Shown here piece by piece: positions 1 to 11,900 of a stretch of 64,000 bases of DNA. Every line of letters starts with the position of its first letter. The first letter of the stretch is position 1. Both the position numbers and the translations under genes were made by a program. Source of the stretch: Actinomadura flavalba DSM 45200 (GTDB lineage Bacteria; Actinomycetota; Actinomycetes; Streptosporangiales; Streptosporangiaceae); NCBI RefSeq assembly GCF_000374305.1, contig NZ_KB894100.1, positions 1 through 64,000 on the forward strand, in the 5' to 3' direction. The notes beneath the pieces are model-generated. The model searched no databases. It had not been told where the DNA came from and saw only the letters and a list, made by a program, of their open reading frames with translations.

Positions 1-1456
1 GGTTCGGGGGGTTCGTCCGGTGGTGCCGCCGAGGTCGGGGGTGGGGAGGGCGCGGCGGTCGAGCTTGCCGTTGGCGGTGACGGGGAGGGCGGCGAGGGAG
101 GTGAACGTGGTGGGGACCATGTAGTCCGGGAGGCGCGCCTCGGTGTGGGCGCGCAGTGTCTCCGGCGGTACCGACGCGATCACGTAGGCGGCGAGGTATT
201 TGCCGCCTGCGGGGTGGTCGAGGGCGATGACGGCTGCGGCGGAGACGTCTTCGTGGGGCTCCAGGACGTTGCGGATCTCGTCGAGTTCGATGCGGAATCC
301 GCGGATTTTCACTTGGTCGTCGACGCGGCCGAGGAATTCCAGTTGTCCCCGGTGGTTCCAGGCGGCGAGGTCGCCGGTGCGGTAAAGGCGTTCACCGGAA
401 TCGTCGGCGATGAAGCGTTCCGCTGTCAGGCCGGGGCGCCCCACATAGCCGTCGGCCAATTGCACGCCGCCGAGATACAGCTCTCCCACGACACCGGGCG
501 CGGTCGGACGCAGCCAGGAATCCAGCACGACGGCCCGCACATTGGCGACCGGCCCACCGATCGGCACGACGGGAACGTGCGTCAGGTCCACGTCGGTGAG
601 GTCGATTCCGGTGGCGTCCACGGCGGCCTCGGTGGGGCCATAGGTGTTCCACACGTTCACGCCGGGCACGTCCTGAAGACGACGGCCCAACCCTGTGGGC
701 AGGGCTTCGCCGCCGACCGAAAGGTGCCGCAGCGGCGACGCGACGAGGTCGAACCCGCCGTCCAGCATCGCTTGCAGAACGGTAGGCACCAGCTCGACGA
801 AACCGATCGGCTCGCCGGTCAGGATCGCGGACAGGTACTCAGGGTCCTTTTCGCCTTCGGGCCGGATCAGGCGGACCGCCGCGCCGATCGTCAGCGGCCA
901 GAAGAATTCCGGAACGGCGACGTCGAAGCCCACCGACGTCTTCTGCAAGACGCGTTCCGTGTCCGTGATCGGGAACGTCTCCTGCCGCCACGCGATGAGG
1001 TTCACGATCGCCCGATGCGGGACCGCGACACCCTTGGGACGGCCCGTCGTCCCGGACGTGAAGATGACGTACGCGGTGTCGAGCGGCGACAACCGTCGCG
1101 GCAGCACGGGTTCGCCCGGCACGCCTTCCAGCGGTGCGTCGATCACCAGGGCCGGGGCGGCGTCTTCCAGAATGGTCTGGACACGCCCCGCCGGATAGGA
1201 AGTGTCGATCGGCACGAACGCCGCGCCGACCCGCGCCACGGCCGCGAGCGTCACGACCAGATCCACCGATCGCGGCAGGATCACCGCCACCCGGTCACCG
1301 ATGCCCACGCCCCGGTCCAGCAGGACCCGGGCGACGCCGTTCACCCGCGCGTCGAACTGCGCGTACGTCAGCTCGGCGCCGTCGTCGTCCACCACCGCGA
1401 TGCCCTCGGGCGTCGCGGCGACCTGCCGCCGGATCAGCCCGTCCAGCGTCAGGTCC
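1..1456. repeat. A-domain repeat, copy 2 (period 3,066 bp)
   Basis: This stretch matches 3067-4522 at a constant offset of 3,066 bp with no indel that I can find. For example, position 1 pairs with 3067 and 1202 with 4268. It covers the adenylation domain of the last visible module. 3,066 bp is exactly one C-A-T module length (1,022 codons), while the intervening T and C domains are not duplicated within the window. This indicates recent duplication or gene conversion of the A domain. Confidence 0.85.
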
Positions 1457-4400
1457 GGGACGTCGAGCGCCGCTCCGGCCACCGCGCCGGTCGTGCCGGT
1501 CGGCAGCAACGCCAGGTCCGCGACCGGCAGCGCCGGGGTCGCGGCGATGGCCGCGAGCGCCCGGTCGAACGCCGCGATGAACCGGTCGATCGTGGCGCGG
1601 TCGAGGATGTCGGTGGCGTAGGTGAGGTGGCCGTCGAGGCCGCCGCCGGTCTCCACGAGGTCGAGTTCGAGGTCGGTCTTGGCGGCGGCGAGGGTCGCGT
1701 CGATGTTCTCGACGGTCACGCCGTCCAGGGCGACGTCGTCGGTCTGCGCGTCGGCGTGGTGGGTCAGCATGACCTGGAAGAGGGGGTTGCGGCTCTTGGC
1801 CCGCTCGACCCCGGCGACCCGCGTCACCTCCTCGAACGGCGCGGCCTGGTGGGCGAAGCCGTCCAGAACGGTCTGCCGGGTGCGCAGGAGAAGGTCGGTG
1901 AGGGTGTCGGCGGGCTTGAGCCGGTGCCGCACCGGCAGCGTGTTGACGAAGTAGCCGACGACGCCTTCGAGCTCGTGTTCGGTCCGGCCCGCGACGGGTG
2001 ACCCGATCACCAGGTCGTCGCCGCCGCCGAGCGCCGACACGGTGAGCGCCGTCGCCGCGTGGACGATCATGAACATGGTGACGCCCAGCTCGTCCGCGAC
2101 CCGCCGGAGACCCGTCACGGTGTCCGGGGCGATGGACAGCCGGACGTCGGCGCCCCGGTGCGTCGGCTCGTCCGGGCGGGGCCGGTCCAGCGCGATGGTC
2201 GACTCCGCCGGGGCGTCGTCCAGCACGGCGCCCCAGTGTCCGAGCAGCGCGGCCAGTTCCGATTCCGGGTCGGCGGCGTCGCCCAGCGCCTCGCGCTGCC
2301 AGACGGCGTAGTCGGCGTACTGCACCGGCAGCGGCTCCCAGGCGGGCGCCTCGCCCGCACGCCGGGCCCGGTAGGCGGCCGACAGGTCGCCCAGCAGGAG
2401 AGGGAACGACCACTCGTCCACCGCGTGGTGGTGGATGGCCAGCACGAAGACCCACTCGGCGTCCGTCACGCGGAGCAGCGCGGCGCGGACCGGGAGGTCG
2501 GTCGCCAGCTCGAACGTGCCCTGGAGGACGTCGGTGACCCGCGCTTCGGTGAAGGCGTCCACGGGCAGCGTGACGCGGGAGACCGCGTCGGCGGCGGGAA
2601 CGATCACCTGCCGCAGTTGCCCGTCCCGCTCGGTGATCAGTGTGCGCAGCGCTTCGTGCCGGGCCACGACGTCCCGCAGTGCGTCGCCGAGCGCGGCTTC
2701 GTCCAACGCGCCGGTGAGGCGCAGCACCAGCGGCACGACGTACCGGGAACCCGGGCCGCCGAGCTGCTCGATCAACCAGAGCGACTGCTGCCCGTAGGAG
2801 ACCGGGAGGACGTCGGGGCGCGTGACCCCGGTGAAGCGCGACGCCATCGCCGCCGACGCCTCCGGCAGCGCGGCGAGCTTGGCGATGGTGGGGTGGTCGA
2901 ACAGGTTGCGGAGGGTGAAGGACGCGCCGAGGCGCGCGTTGGCGCGGGTGACGGCGCGGGTGGCCAGGAGTGAGTGCCCGCCGAGGCGGAAGAAGTCGTC
3001 GTCCACCGACACCGAGGGCACCTGGAGGACGTCCGCGAACACCTCGGCGAGGACGTGTTCGGTCGCGGTTCGGGGGGTTCGTCCGGTGGTGTCGCCCAGG
3101 TCGGGGGCCGGGAGGGCGCGGCGGTCGAGCTTGCCGTTCGCGGTGACCGGCAGGGCCTCCAGGCGGGTGAATGTGGTGGGGACCATGTACTCGGGGAGCC
3201 GCGCTTCGGCGTGGGCGCGCAGGGCTTCGGCCGGAGCCGCGCCGATCACATAGGCGGCGAGGAACTTGCCGCCTGCGGGGTGGTCCAGCGCGACGACGGC
3301 TGCGGCGGAGACGTCCGTGTGGTCTTCCAGGACGTTGCGGATCTCATCGAGCTCGATGCGGTAGCCACGGACTTTCACCTGGTCGTCGACGCGGCCGAGG
3401 AATTCCAGTTGTCCCCGGTGATTCCAGGCGGCGAGGTCACCGGTGCGGTAAAGACGCTCACCGGAATCGTCGGCGATGAACCGTTCGGCCGTCAGGCCGG
3501 GACGGCCGATATAGCCATCGGCCAATTGTACGCCGCCCAGATACAGCTCTCCTGCGACGCCGGGCGCGGTCGGTCGCAGCCAGGCGTCGAGAACGACCGC
3601 CCGCACATTCGCGACCGGCCCGCCGATCGGCACGACCGGAACGTGGGTCAGGTCCACGTGGGTGAGGTCGATTCCGGTGGCGTCCACGGCGGCTTCGGTG
3701 GGGCCGTAGGTGTTCCAGACGTTCACGCCGGGCACGTTCTGCAAGCGGCGGCCCAGCCCTGCGGGGAGGGCTTCGCCGCCGACCGACAGATGCCGCAACG
3801 GTGACGCCACGAGGTCGAATCCGCCGTCCAGCATGGCTTGCAACACGGTCGGCACCAGTTCGACAAAGCCGATCGGCTCGTCACGCAGAACTGCGGACAG
3901 GTACTCCGGGTCCTTTTCACCTTCGGGCCGGATCAGGCGGACCGCCGCGCCGATCGTCAGCGGCCAGAAGAACTCCGGAACGGCGACGTCGAAGCCCACC
4001 GACGTCTTCTGCAAGACGCGCTCGGCCGCCGCGATCGGGAACGTCTTCTGCCGCCAGGCGATCAGGTTCACGATCGCCTGATGCGGCACCACCACGCCCT
4101 TGGGGCGCCCGGTCGTCCCGGACGTGAAAATGACATAGGCGGCGTCACGCGACGACAACGCCCGGGACAACATCGGCTTCCCCGCCGCACCCTCCAGCGG
4201 CGCATCGACCACCAGGGCCGGGGAGGCGTCCTCCAGAATGGCTTGAACCCGCCCCGCCGGATAGGCGGTGTCGATGGGCACGAACGCCGCGCCGACCCGC
4301 ACGACGGCGGCCAGGGTCACCACGAGGTCCACCGATCGCGGCAGGATCACCGCCACCCGGTCCCCGATGCCCACACCCCGCTCGATCAACGCCTGCGCCG

Positions 4401-5868
4401 TGGCGTCCACCCGCGCGTCGAACTGCGCATACGTCAGCTCCGCGCCGTCGTCGTCCACCACCGCGACGCCGTCGGGCGTCGCGGCCGCCTGCCGCCGGAT
4501 CAGCCCGTCCAGCGTCAGATCGGATACCGCCAGCTCTGCACCCGCGCCGGAAACGTCCAGCAGTGCCCGTTCGGCGGGCGTCACCCCGGCGGGCAATGCG
4601 ACGAGCGGTGCGGCGGGGTCGGCGTCGAGCGCGGCGGCCACGAAGGCCGCGAAGCGCTCCGCGTGCTCGGCCAGCTCGGCCGCGCCGATCAGGGCTTCGT
4701 GACCGGCGAGTTCGAGCCGGGAGCCGTGCACCGGGTCCGAGTAGACGACCAGTTCCAGCCGTCCCACCGGGCCCGCGTTGACGGTCTCCTGGAGGCCGGT
4801 CACGGCGCCGAACCGGGCCGTGTAGTCGAACGCCTTGATGTTGACGACCGGCAGGCACAGGAAGTCGAACTCGCCGCCCGGCCAGGCGCGGGCCACCTGC
4901 TCCTCGGTCAGGTTCCGGTCGCGGCCCGCCGCGCGCAGCCCCTCCGCCACACCGCGCACGATCTCGTCCAGCGACGACGACGCGGACAGCCGCGCCACGA
5001 CCGGCAGCGAGTTCACCAGCATGCCCGGGGTGCGGAGGGCGGCGGCGCCGTCGCGCATCATGAACGGCACCCGCACGATCAGCTCGCGGCGGTTCGCGCC
5101 GAGCGCCGCGTAGACGCCCCACAGCGCCGTCAGGTAGGCCGCCCAGCTCACCCGCGACCGCCGGGCGCGGTCCTGCATCCGTCCCCACGCGTCGGCCGGC
5201 AGTGACACGGCGACCTGCTGCTGCGACAGCGTGAACAGCTCGTCCACGCCGACGTTCGCCGCGTGCCCTAGGGGTTCGGCCTCCGCGAACAGGGCCGTCC
5301 ACTCGTCGGGCAGCCGGTGGGCGGCGGCCGGTGCGGGCTCGGCCTCGACCACGTCCGGCCAGCTCCCGAACCAGCGGGCCACGGGCGCGGCGCCGTCCAG
5401 CAGGGCCGTGTAGATCTCGGCGACGCGGCGGGTGAACAGCGACAGCCCGTACGCGTCCAGCACGAGATGGTGCGTCGTGAACGCCCACGCCCAGCCGCCG
5501 CCGTCCCGCCGGTACAGGGCGGACTCGGTGCGAGACGGCGCGGTGACGTCCACGACCCGCCGGTAGCGATCCCGGGCGCGGCTCCGGATGGCGGCGTCGT
5601 CGGCCGGTTCGTCCACGACCGTCGTCGCCAGCGTCGCGGCGTCGTCGACGCGCTGGTACGCGATGCCGTCCGCCTCGGTGAACCGCGTGCGCAGCGCCTC
5701 GGACTCCGCGAACGCCCGCTCGACCGCCGCCGCGAGGACCGCGGGCTCGATCGGGCCGTCCAGCCACACGAGCTGGCCGATCCGGAACGCCGTCGCCTCG
5801 GGGACCAGCCGCTGCGCCGCCCACACGCCGTGCTGCGCCCGGGTCAGCGGGACAAGTCGGCCAGACAT
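1..5868 (-). CDS. NRPS, C-A-T-C-A(-T...), partial at left edge
   Basis: Nonribosomal peptide synthetase, 1,956 codons with no stop, so it continues beyond position 1. The ATG at 5868 follows a CTGGAGG ribosome site. Order by residue: C1 about 1-410 (HHLVLDAYG near 135, the HHxxxDG motif with Ala for Gly), A1 about 416-918, T1 (GGHSLL near 962), C2 about 1016-1460 (HHHAVDEWS), A2 about 1446-1941 ending in NGKLDRRAL at the window edge. Both A domains read D-V-P-E-S-G-T-V-D-K at the eight specificity positions by my hand alignment, so both modules should load the same amino acid. I cannot name it; the Asp235 indicates an ordinary alpha-amino acid. The two A domains are nearly identical in DNA. 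It is the last visible gene of the iron-box operon and probably extends the chain made by the preceding NRPS. Release domain not visible. Confidence 0.93.
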   Translation of the reverse strand, partial: MSGRLVPLTRAQHGVWAAQRLVPEATAFRIGQLVWLDGPIEPAVLAAAVERAFAESEALRTRFTEADGIAYQRVDDAATLATTVVDEPADDAAIRSRARDRYRRVVDVTAPSRTESALYRRDGGGWAWAFTTHHLVLDAYGLSLFTRRVAEIYTALLDGAAPVARWFGSWPDVVEAEPAPAAAHRLPDEWTALFAEAEPLGHAANVGVDELFTLSQQQVAVSLPADAWGRMQDRARRSRVSWAAYLTALWGVYAALGANRRELIVRVPFMMRDGAAALRTPGMLVNSLPVVARLSASSSLDEIVRGVAEGLRAAGRDRNLTEEQVARAWPGGEFDFLCLPVVNIKAFDYTARFGAVTGLQETVNAGPVGRLELVVYSDPVHGSRLELAGHEALIGAAELAEHAERFAAFVAAALDADPAAPLVALPAGVTPAERALLDVSGAGAELAVSDLTLDGLIRRQAAATPDGVAVVDDDGAELTYAQFDARVDATAQALIERGVGIGDRVAVILPRSVDLVVTLAAVVRVGAAFVPIDTAYPAGRVQAILEDASPALVVDAPLEGAAGKPMLSRALSSRDAAYVIFTSGTTGRPKGVVVPHQAIVNLIAWRQKTFPIAAAERVLQKTSVGFDVAVPEFFWPLTIGAAVRLIRPEGEKDPEYLSAVLRDEPIGFVELVPTVLQAMLDGGFDLVASPLRHLSVGGEALPAGLGRRLQNVPGVNVWNTYGPTEAAVDATGIDLTHVDLTHVPVVPIGGPVANVRAVVLDAWLRPTAPGVAGELYLGGVQLADGYIGRPGLTAERFIADDSGERLYRTGDLAAWNHRGQLEFLGRVDDQVKVRGYRIELDEIRNVLEDHTDVSAAAVVALDHPAGGKFLAAYVIGAAPAEALRAHAEARLPEYMVPTTFTRLEALPVTANGKLDRRALPAPDLGDTTGRTPRTATEHVLAEVFADVLQVPSVSVDDDFFRLGGHSLLATRAVTRANARLGASFTLRNLFDHPTIAKLAALPEASAAMASRFTGVTRPDVLPVSYGQQSLWLIEQLGGPGSRYVVPLVLRLTGALDEAALGDALRDVVARHEALRTLITERDGQLRQVIVPAADAVSRVTLPVDAFTEARVTDVLQGTFELATDLPVRAALLRVTDAEWVFVLAIHHHAVDEWSFPLLLGDLSAAYRARRAGEAPAWEPLPVQYADYAVWQREALGDAADPESELAALLGHWGAVLDDAPAESTIALDRPRPDEPTHRGADVRLSIAPDTVTGLRRVADELGVTMFMIVHAATALTVSALGGGDDLVIGSPVAGRTEHELEGVVGYFVNTLPVRHRLKPADTLTDLLLRTRQTVLDGFAHQAAPFEEVTRVAGVERAKSRNPLFQVMLTHHADAQTDDVALDGVTVENIDATLAAAKTDLELDLVETGGGLDGHLTYATDILDRATIDRFIAAFDRALAAIAATPALPVADLALLPTGTTGAVAGAALDVPDLTLDGLIRRQVAATPEGIAVVDDDGAELTYAQFDARVNGVARVLLDRGVGIGDRVAVILPRSVDLVVTLAAVARVGAAFVPIDTSYPAGRVQTILEDAAPALVIDAPLEGVPGEPVLPRRLSPLDTAYVIFTSGTTGRPKGVAVPHRAIVNLIAWRQETFPITDTERVLQKTSVGFDVAVPEFFWPLTIGAAVRLIRPEGEKDPEYLSAILTGEPIGFVELVPTVLQAMLDGGFDLVASPLRHLSVGGEALPTGLGRRLQDVPGVNVWNTYGPTEAAVDATGIDLTDVDLTHVPVVPIGGPVANVRAVVLDSWLRPTAPGVVGELYLGGVQLADGYVGRPGLTAERFIADDSGERLYRTGDLAAWNHRGQLEFLGRVDDQVKIRGFRIELDEIRNVLEPHEDVSAAAVIALDHPAGGKYLAAYVIASVPPETLRAHTEARLPDYMVPTTFTSLAALPVTANGKLDRRALPTPDLGGTTGRTPRT
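3067..4522. repeat. A-domain repeat, copy 1
   Basis: Partner of the repeat at the left edge of the window. Identity is high but not complete; scattered third-position differences are visible, and similarity falls off just before the A domain N-terminus, around 4522. The specificity-determining residues are the same in both copies. Confidence 0.85.
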
Positions 5869-5902
5869 GAATCCTCCAGGGTTGAAGCGGTGCCGGGGGC
5901 GC

Positions 5903-8900
5903 TCAGCGCGAGGTCCCGGCGGTTCCGGTCAGCGCGTCGCGCACGGCCGCGCTGACCGGGGCGGCGAAACCGAGCATCGTGATCGTCGTGGCGTCCGGGG
6001 CGAGGTGATAGCGGATCACCGCGCGGTACAGCGTCTCGGGGCCTTCCGGCCGGTCCGGCGCCGGACCGTGGACGCGGGTGACGAGAACGTGCGGGGTCGG
6101 GGCGCGCTTCAGGGCGCGGCGCCCGGCCTTACTGTGGTGGCGCAACAGCGGGAACTCGGCCGTCACCGTCCGGTCCTCGCCGTCCACGGGCACGGGCACG
6201 GTCGCGGTGAACGGCCCCGGCGGCGCGGTCTCGGCCAGTGCGACCTCGGCATCGATGAGGCCGCCGGTTGTGTTCACCGTCAGTGCGCGGCGGAGGGCGT
6301 TCCGGACGGTGTCCTCGGTGCCCGGGCCCGTCAGCGCGAACGTCTCGGCGCGGCCCGGCTCGAAGACGTCCGGGGCGACGTCCGTGCGACGGTTCAGCAG
6401 GGCGGCCCAGTCGTCCAGGCGCGCGGTGTCGGCGGCGGCACCGGCCTGCTCGACGGCTTCGAGGGCGGGCGCCAGGCCGGTGCCCGTCCGCTCCGCCGTC
6501 CCGCCGGACCGCAGGGCGACGGTGAGGCGGTGGATCGAGGCGCGGTCCGCCGCTCCGGCGTGGACGGCGAGGACGGCGACCGTGTGCGTCGGCGTCCGGA
6601 CGAACGCCAGCGCGGACGGCTTCCCCGCCGTGATGTCCACCAGCTCCGTCGCCGCCGCCCGCAGCGCCGCCGGGTCGGCCGCACCGGCCGGTTCGAGTTC
6701 GGTGACCGCCGGCGCCGCCGACGCCACCGGCAGGACGTGGCCGAGCCAGAGCCGCCGGTTCACGCACTGCACGGACAGGCGCAGCGCGTCCGTCCCCGCG
6801 ACGACGGCGGCGTAGGCGGCGCGGAGCGGCGGATGGCCCGGGACGTCGAAGGTCTCGGTGTAGACCCAGGCGTTCGGGTCGGCGCCCGACTCGCGGAGAC
6901 GGTCCAGGGCGGCGGAGGCAGGGGCGGGGACGGGCTCCTGGGCGGCGCGGGCGGGCTCGGCGGCGGGCAGCGCGGCGGCCAGCCCGCCCACGGTCCGGTG
7001 TTCGAACACGTCCTGGAGCGTCAGCGTCAGCTCACGGGCCAGGGCGGCGGACACCAGACGCGCGGCGAGGATGCTGTCACCGCCGAGGCGGAAGAAGTCG
7101 TCGTTCACCGACGGGTCGCGGTCCAGGTGGAGGACGTCGCGGAAGATGTCGGCCAGTGCGTGTTCGGTGGTGGTTTCGGGGGGTCGTCCGTCCGTGGTGG
7201 TGAGTTCGGGTGCGGGGAGGGCTTTGCGGTCGAGCTTGCCGTTGGGGGTGAGGGGGAAGGTGTCGAGCGCCGTGAAGGTCGCCGGGACCATGTAGTCGGG
7301 CAGGAGTGCGGCGGTGTGGGCGCGGAGGTCGTCGGTGGTGCCGGTGACGTAGGCGGCGAGGTAGTGGCCCCCGGCGGGGTGGTCGAGGGCGAGGACGGCG
7401 GCGCCGGTGACGTTGGGGTGCTGTTCGAGGGCGTTGCGGACGTCTTCGAGTTCGATCCGGTACCCGCGGATTTTGATCTGGTCGTCGGTGCGGCCGAGGA
7501 AGTCGAGGGTGCCGTGCGTGGTCCAGCGGGCGAGGTCGCCGGTGCGGTAGAGGCGTTCGCCGGTGTCGCTGAACGGGTCGGCAACGAAGCGGTCGGCGGT
7601 GAGGGCGGCTTGTCCGGCGTAGCCTTCCGCGAGTTGTGTTCCGCCGACGTAGAGTTCGCCGACGACGCCGGTGGGGACGGGCCGCAGCCAGGTGTCCAGC
7701 ACCCGGACCAGCACGCCGGGGACCGGGGTGCCGATGGTGGTTCCGTCGGTGTCGGCGGTGGCGTCGCCCGTGACCTCGGTCGAGCCGTAGAAGTTGCGCA
7801 CCTGCGCGTCGGGCGCTGCTTGGCGGATGGCGTCGAGGGTGGCCGGGGCGAGGATCTCGCCCGAGCAGACCCACTGCCGCAGCGACGCCAGGGCCTTGTC
7901 CGCGTCCGGGATACGGGCCAGGACGTCCGCGAGGCTGGGCACGGTCAGCAGGTGCGTGACCCGGTGACGCTCCACCGCCTCGGCCAGCGCCGCCGGGTCC
8001 GTGGCCGCGTCGTCGTCGGCGGCGACCACGGCCGCGCCCGCGACCAGCGGCGTGAGCAGTTCGGTCACCGCGTCCACGAACGCGACGCTGCTCTTCACCA
8101 GGGCCCGGTCCCCGGGACCGAACCCCAGAAGTTCGGCGCCCCAGACCAGCCGGTTCGCCATCGCCCGGTGCGACAGGACGACGCCCTTGGGACGGCCCGT
8201 GGTCCCGGAGGTGAAGATGACGAAGGCCGCGTCTCCGGACGGCGGCGCAGTCCGGCCGGTCACCCGGAACTCGTCCGGACCGGTGACGACGACGCCCGCG
8301 CCGGAGTCCTCCAAGATCTGCCGGACGCGCTCGGCCGGATACGCAGGATCGACCGGCACGCACACCGCACCGGCCCGCAACACACCAAGCACCGCGACCA
8401 CCCGGTCCACCGAGCGCGGCAGCACCAGCGCCACCCGTCCGCCCCGCACGTCCGGCAACGCTCCGGCGAACGCCCGCACCCGCACGTCCAGCTCCCCGAA
8501 CGACAGCGCGAACCCGTCCCCGATCACGGCCGTGGCATCGGGCGTCTTCGCGCACCGCTCCCGCAGCAGCCCGTCCACGGACGCCTCCGAGGAGACGGCG
8601 GGGGACACGGCGGGGGAGGGCGCGGGCAGCAGGTCCAGGTCCGCGACACGGGTCTGCGGGTCGCTCGCGAGCGCCGTCAGGACTCCGTGGAACACCGTCA
8701 GGAAACGTTCGGCCGTGGCCGCGTCGAACAGGTCGACGGCGTAGGAGAGGAAGCCGGTGAGCGCGTCGGGCGTCTCGGTCAGGTAGAGGTCGAGATCCGT
8801 CTTGACGGCGCCCAGCGACGCCCGCTCCAGCCGCGCCCGCACGCCCGGGAACTCCGGCTCCAGCACGGAACGGTCCGCCAGGTGCCGATACGTCAGCAAC

Positions 8901-11900
8901 ACCTGGAACACGGGGTTCCGGCCCGTCGCGCGTTCGCCGCCCACGGCCGCCGCGATCTGCTCGAAGGGAGCGGCCTGGTGGGCCAGCCCGTCCAGGACGA
9001 GGTCGCGGGTCCGGGCGAGGACGTCGGTCAGCCGGTCGGCGGGCCGGAGGCGGTGCCGGAAGGGCAGGGTGTTGACGAAGTAGCCGACCAGGTCTTCCAG
9101 GCCGTCCTCGGTCCGGCCGCCCACCGGGGAGCCGACCACCACGTCCCGCCCGCCGCCGAGCGCCGAGACCGCCAGCGCCGCCGCGGCCTGCACGACCATG
9201 AACATCGTCACGCCCCGCGTCCGGGCCAGCTCGCGCAACGCGGCGACCCGTACCGGGTCCACCTCGAACTCGATGTCGGCGCCGATGTGGGAGGGTGCGG
9301 CGAGGGGTGTCCGGTCGGGGGTGATGCTCGATTCGGGTGGTGCGTCGGCCAGTGCTCGGCGCCAGTAGCCGAGCAGCCGGTCCAGTTCCGTACCGTCGAG
9401 CACCGCGCGCTGCCACAGTGCGTAGTCCGCGTACTGGACGGGCAGCGGCGCCCACTCCGGCGGGTCGCCGTCGAGCCGCGCCCGGTACGCCGACGACAGA
9501 TCGCCCAGCAACGCGGGGAACGACCACTCGTCCACGGCGGAGTGGTGCACGGCCAGCGCCAGCACCCGTTCGGAGTCGGAGACGCGCAGCAGCGCCGCCC
9601 GGATCGGCAGCTCGGACCCCAGGGCGAACCCGGCCTGCACGATCTGCGTCAGCCGCGCCTCGCTGAAATCCTCCACCGTCACCGGGAGCCGCGCGGCGGC
9701 GTCCTCGGCGGGCACGACGACCTGGCGGAGGTCCCCGTCCCGCTCCAGCAGCAGCGTCCGCAGCGACTCGTGCCGCGACACCACGTCCCGCACCGCTGCC
9801 CGCAGCGCGGCCTCCGCCAGGTTCCCCGAGATGCGCAGCACCAGCGGCACCACGTACCGCGAACCCGGCCCGCCGAGCCGGTCGACCACCCACAGCGCCT
9901 GCTGCCCGTGGGAGAGCGGCAGCGCGTCGGGCCGCGCGATCTCACCCACCCGCACGTCTCCCGGACGGACGGTCCGCCCGGCCTCGACGAGCGGCGCCAG
10001 ACCGGCGATCGTGGGCGCGTCGAACAGGTCCCGCAGCGACAGCCCCGAACCCAGCCGCGCGATCAGCCGGGTCGCGAGGAGCGAGTGCCCGCCGAGGCGG
10101 AAGAAGTCGTCGTCCACGGACGGGTCGCGGTCCAGGTGCAGGACGTCCCGGAACAGCTCCGCCAGCTCGCGTTCGGTCGCGCTCTCGGGCGCGCGCCCGC
10201 CCGCGTCACCGAGCGCGGGAACGGGAAGCGCCCGCCGGTCGAGCTTGCCGTTCGGCGTGAGGGGGAACGCGTCGAGTGCCGTGAAGGTCGTGGGGACCAT
10301 GTAGTCGGGGAGGAACCCGGCGGCATGGGCGCGGAGGTCGTCGGTGGTGCCGGTGACGTAGGCGGCGAGGTAGTGACCCCCGGCCGGGTGGTCGAGCGCG
10401 ACGACCGCTGCGCCGGTGACGGCCGGGTGCCGTTCCAGGACGTTGCGGACCTCTTCGAGTTCGATCCGGTACCCGCGGATCTTCACCTGATCGTCGGTGC
10501 GGCCGAGGAAGTCCAGGGTGCCGTTGCCGTTCCAACGGACCAGATCGCCGGTGCGGTAGAGCCGTTCGCCGGTGTCGCTGAACGGGTCAGCGACGAAGCG
10601 GTCGGCGGTGAGGGCGGCTTGTCCGGCGTAGCCTTCCGCGAGTTGTGTTCCGCCGACGTAGAGTTCGCCGACGACGCCTGTAGGCACGGGCCGCAGCCAG
10701 GTGTCCAGCACCCGGACCAGCACGCCGGGGACCGGGCCGCCGATGGTGGTTCCGTCGGTGTCGGCGGTGGCGTCGCCGGTGACCTCGGTCGAGCCGTAGA
10801 AGTTGCGCACCTGCGCGTCGGGTGCTGCTTGGCGGATCGCGTCGAGGGTGGCCGGGGCCAGGATCTCGCCCGAGCACACCCACTGCCGCAGCGACGCCAG
10901 AGCCTTGTCCGCGTCCGGGATACGGGCCAGGACGTCGGCCAGGCTCGGCACCGTCAGCAGGTGCGTGACCTGATGGCGCTCCACCATCGCGGCCAGTGCC
11001 GCCGGGTCCGCGTCGTCGTCCGCGACGACCACGGCCGCGCCCGCGACCAGCGGCGTGAGCAGTTCGGTCACCGCGTCCACGAAGCCGACGCCGCTCTTCG
11101 CCAGAGCGCGGTCCCCGGGTCCGAGCGGTTCGGCGCCCCAGGCCAGCCGGTTCGTCATGGCCCGGTGCGACAGGACGACGCCCTTGGGACGGCCTGTGGT
11201 CCCGGAGGTGAAGATGACGAAGGCCGCGTCTCCGGACGGCGGCGCAGTCCGGCCGGTCACCCGGAACTCGTCCGGACCGGTCACCACAACCGCCGCGCCG
11301 GAGTCCTCCACAATCTGCCGGATGCGCTCGGCCGGATAGGCCGGATCGACCGGCACGCACACCGCGCCCGCCCGCAGCACGCCGAGCACCGCAACGACCC
11401 GGTGCACTGAGCGCGGCAGCACCAGCGCCACCCGGCCGCCCCGCACGTCCGGCAGCGCCCCGGCGAACGCCCGCACCCGCGCGTCCAACTCCGCGTACGA
11501 CCACGCGGTCCCGTCGTCCGCCAGCACCGCCGTCGCGTCCGGACGCGCCGCGACCTGCCGCCGGAACAGCCCGTCCACCGAGGTCCCGGCGACGTCCGGC
11601 GTCCGTCCGGCACCGGCCGGGACGCTCCGCACGGGAAGGGCCGCGTCGGCGAGGTCGTGCAGCGTCGTGTCCGCGCCCGCGCCGAGCGCCCGGTTGAGGA
11701 ACGCGACGAACGCGGACGCGTGCCGCTCCACGTCCGCCACCGGGATGACCGACTCGTGCCCGGCCAGCTCCAGCCGCAGCCCGGCCTCCGGGTCGCGGTA
11801 GACCGACAGGTCCAGCCGTCCGATCTGGCCGGGGTTGACGGTCTCCACCGGGCAGACCAGCCGGTCGAACCGGGCGACGAACTCGAACAGCTTGACGTTG

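Noticed and set aside
145-2001. 618-codon plus-strand frame at the left edge
   Set aside because: Mirror of the NRPS A and C domains; no family motifs, and the repeat at 2974-3804 gives the same shadow.
5588-11410. 1,940-codon open frame on the plus strand opposite the NRPS genes
   Set aside because: Antisense to two clear NRPS genes; the Arg/Gly/Val-rich translation shows no domains. Typical high-GC shadow frame.
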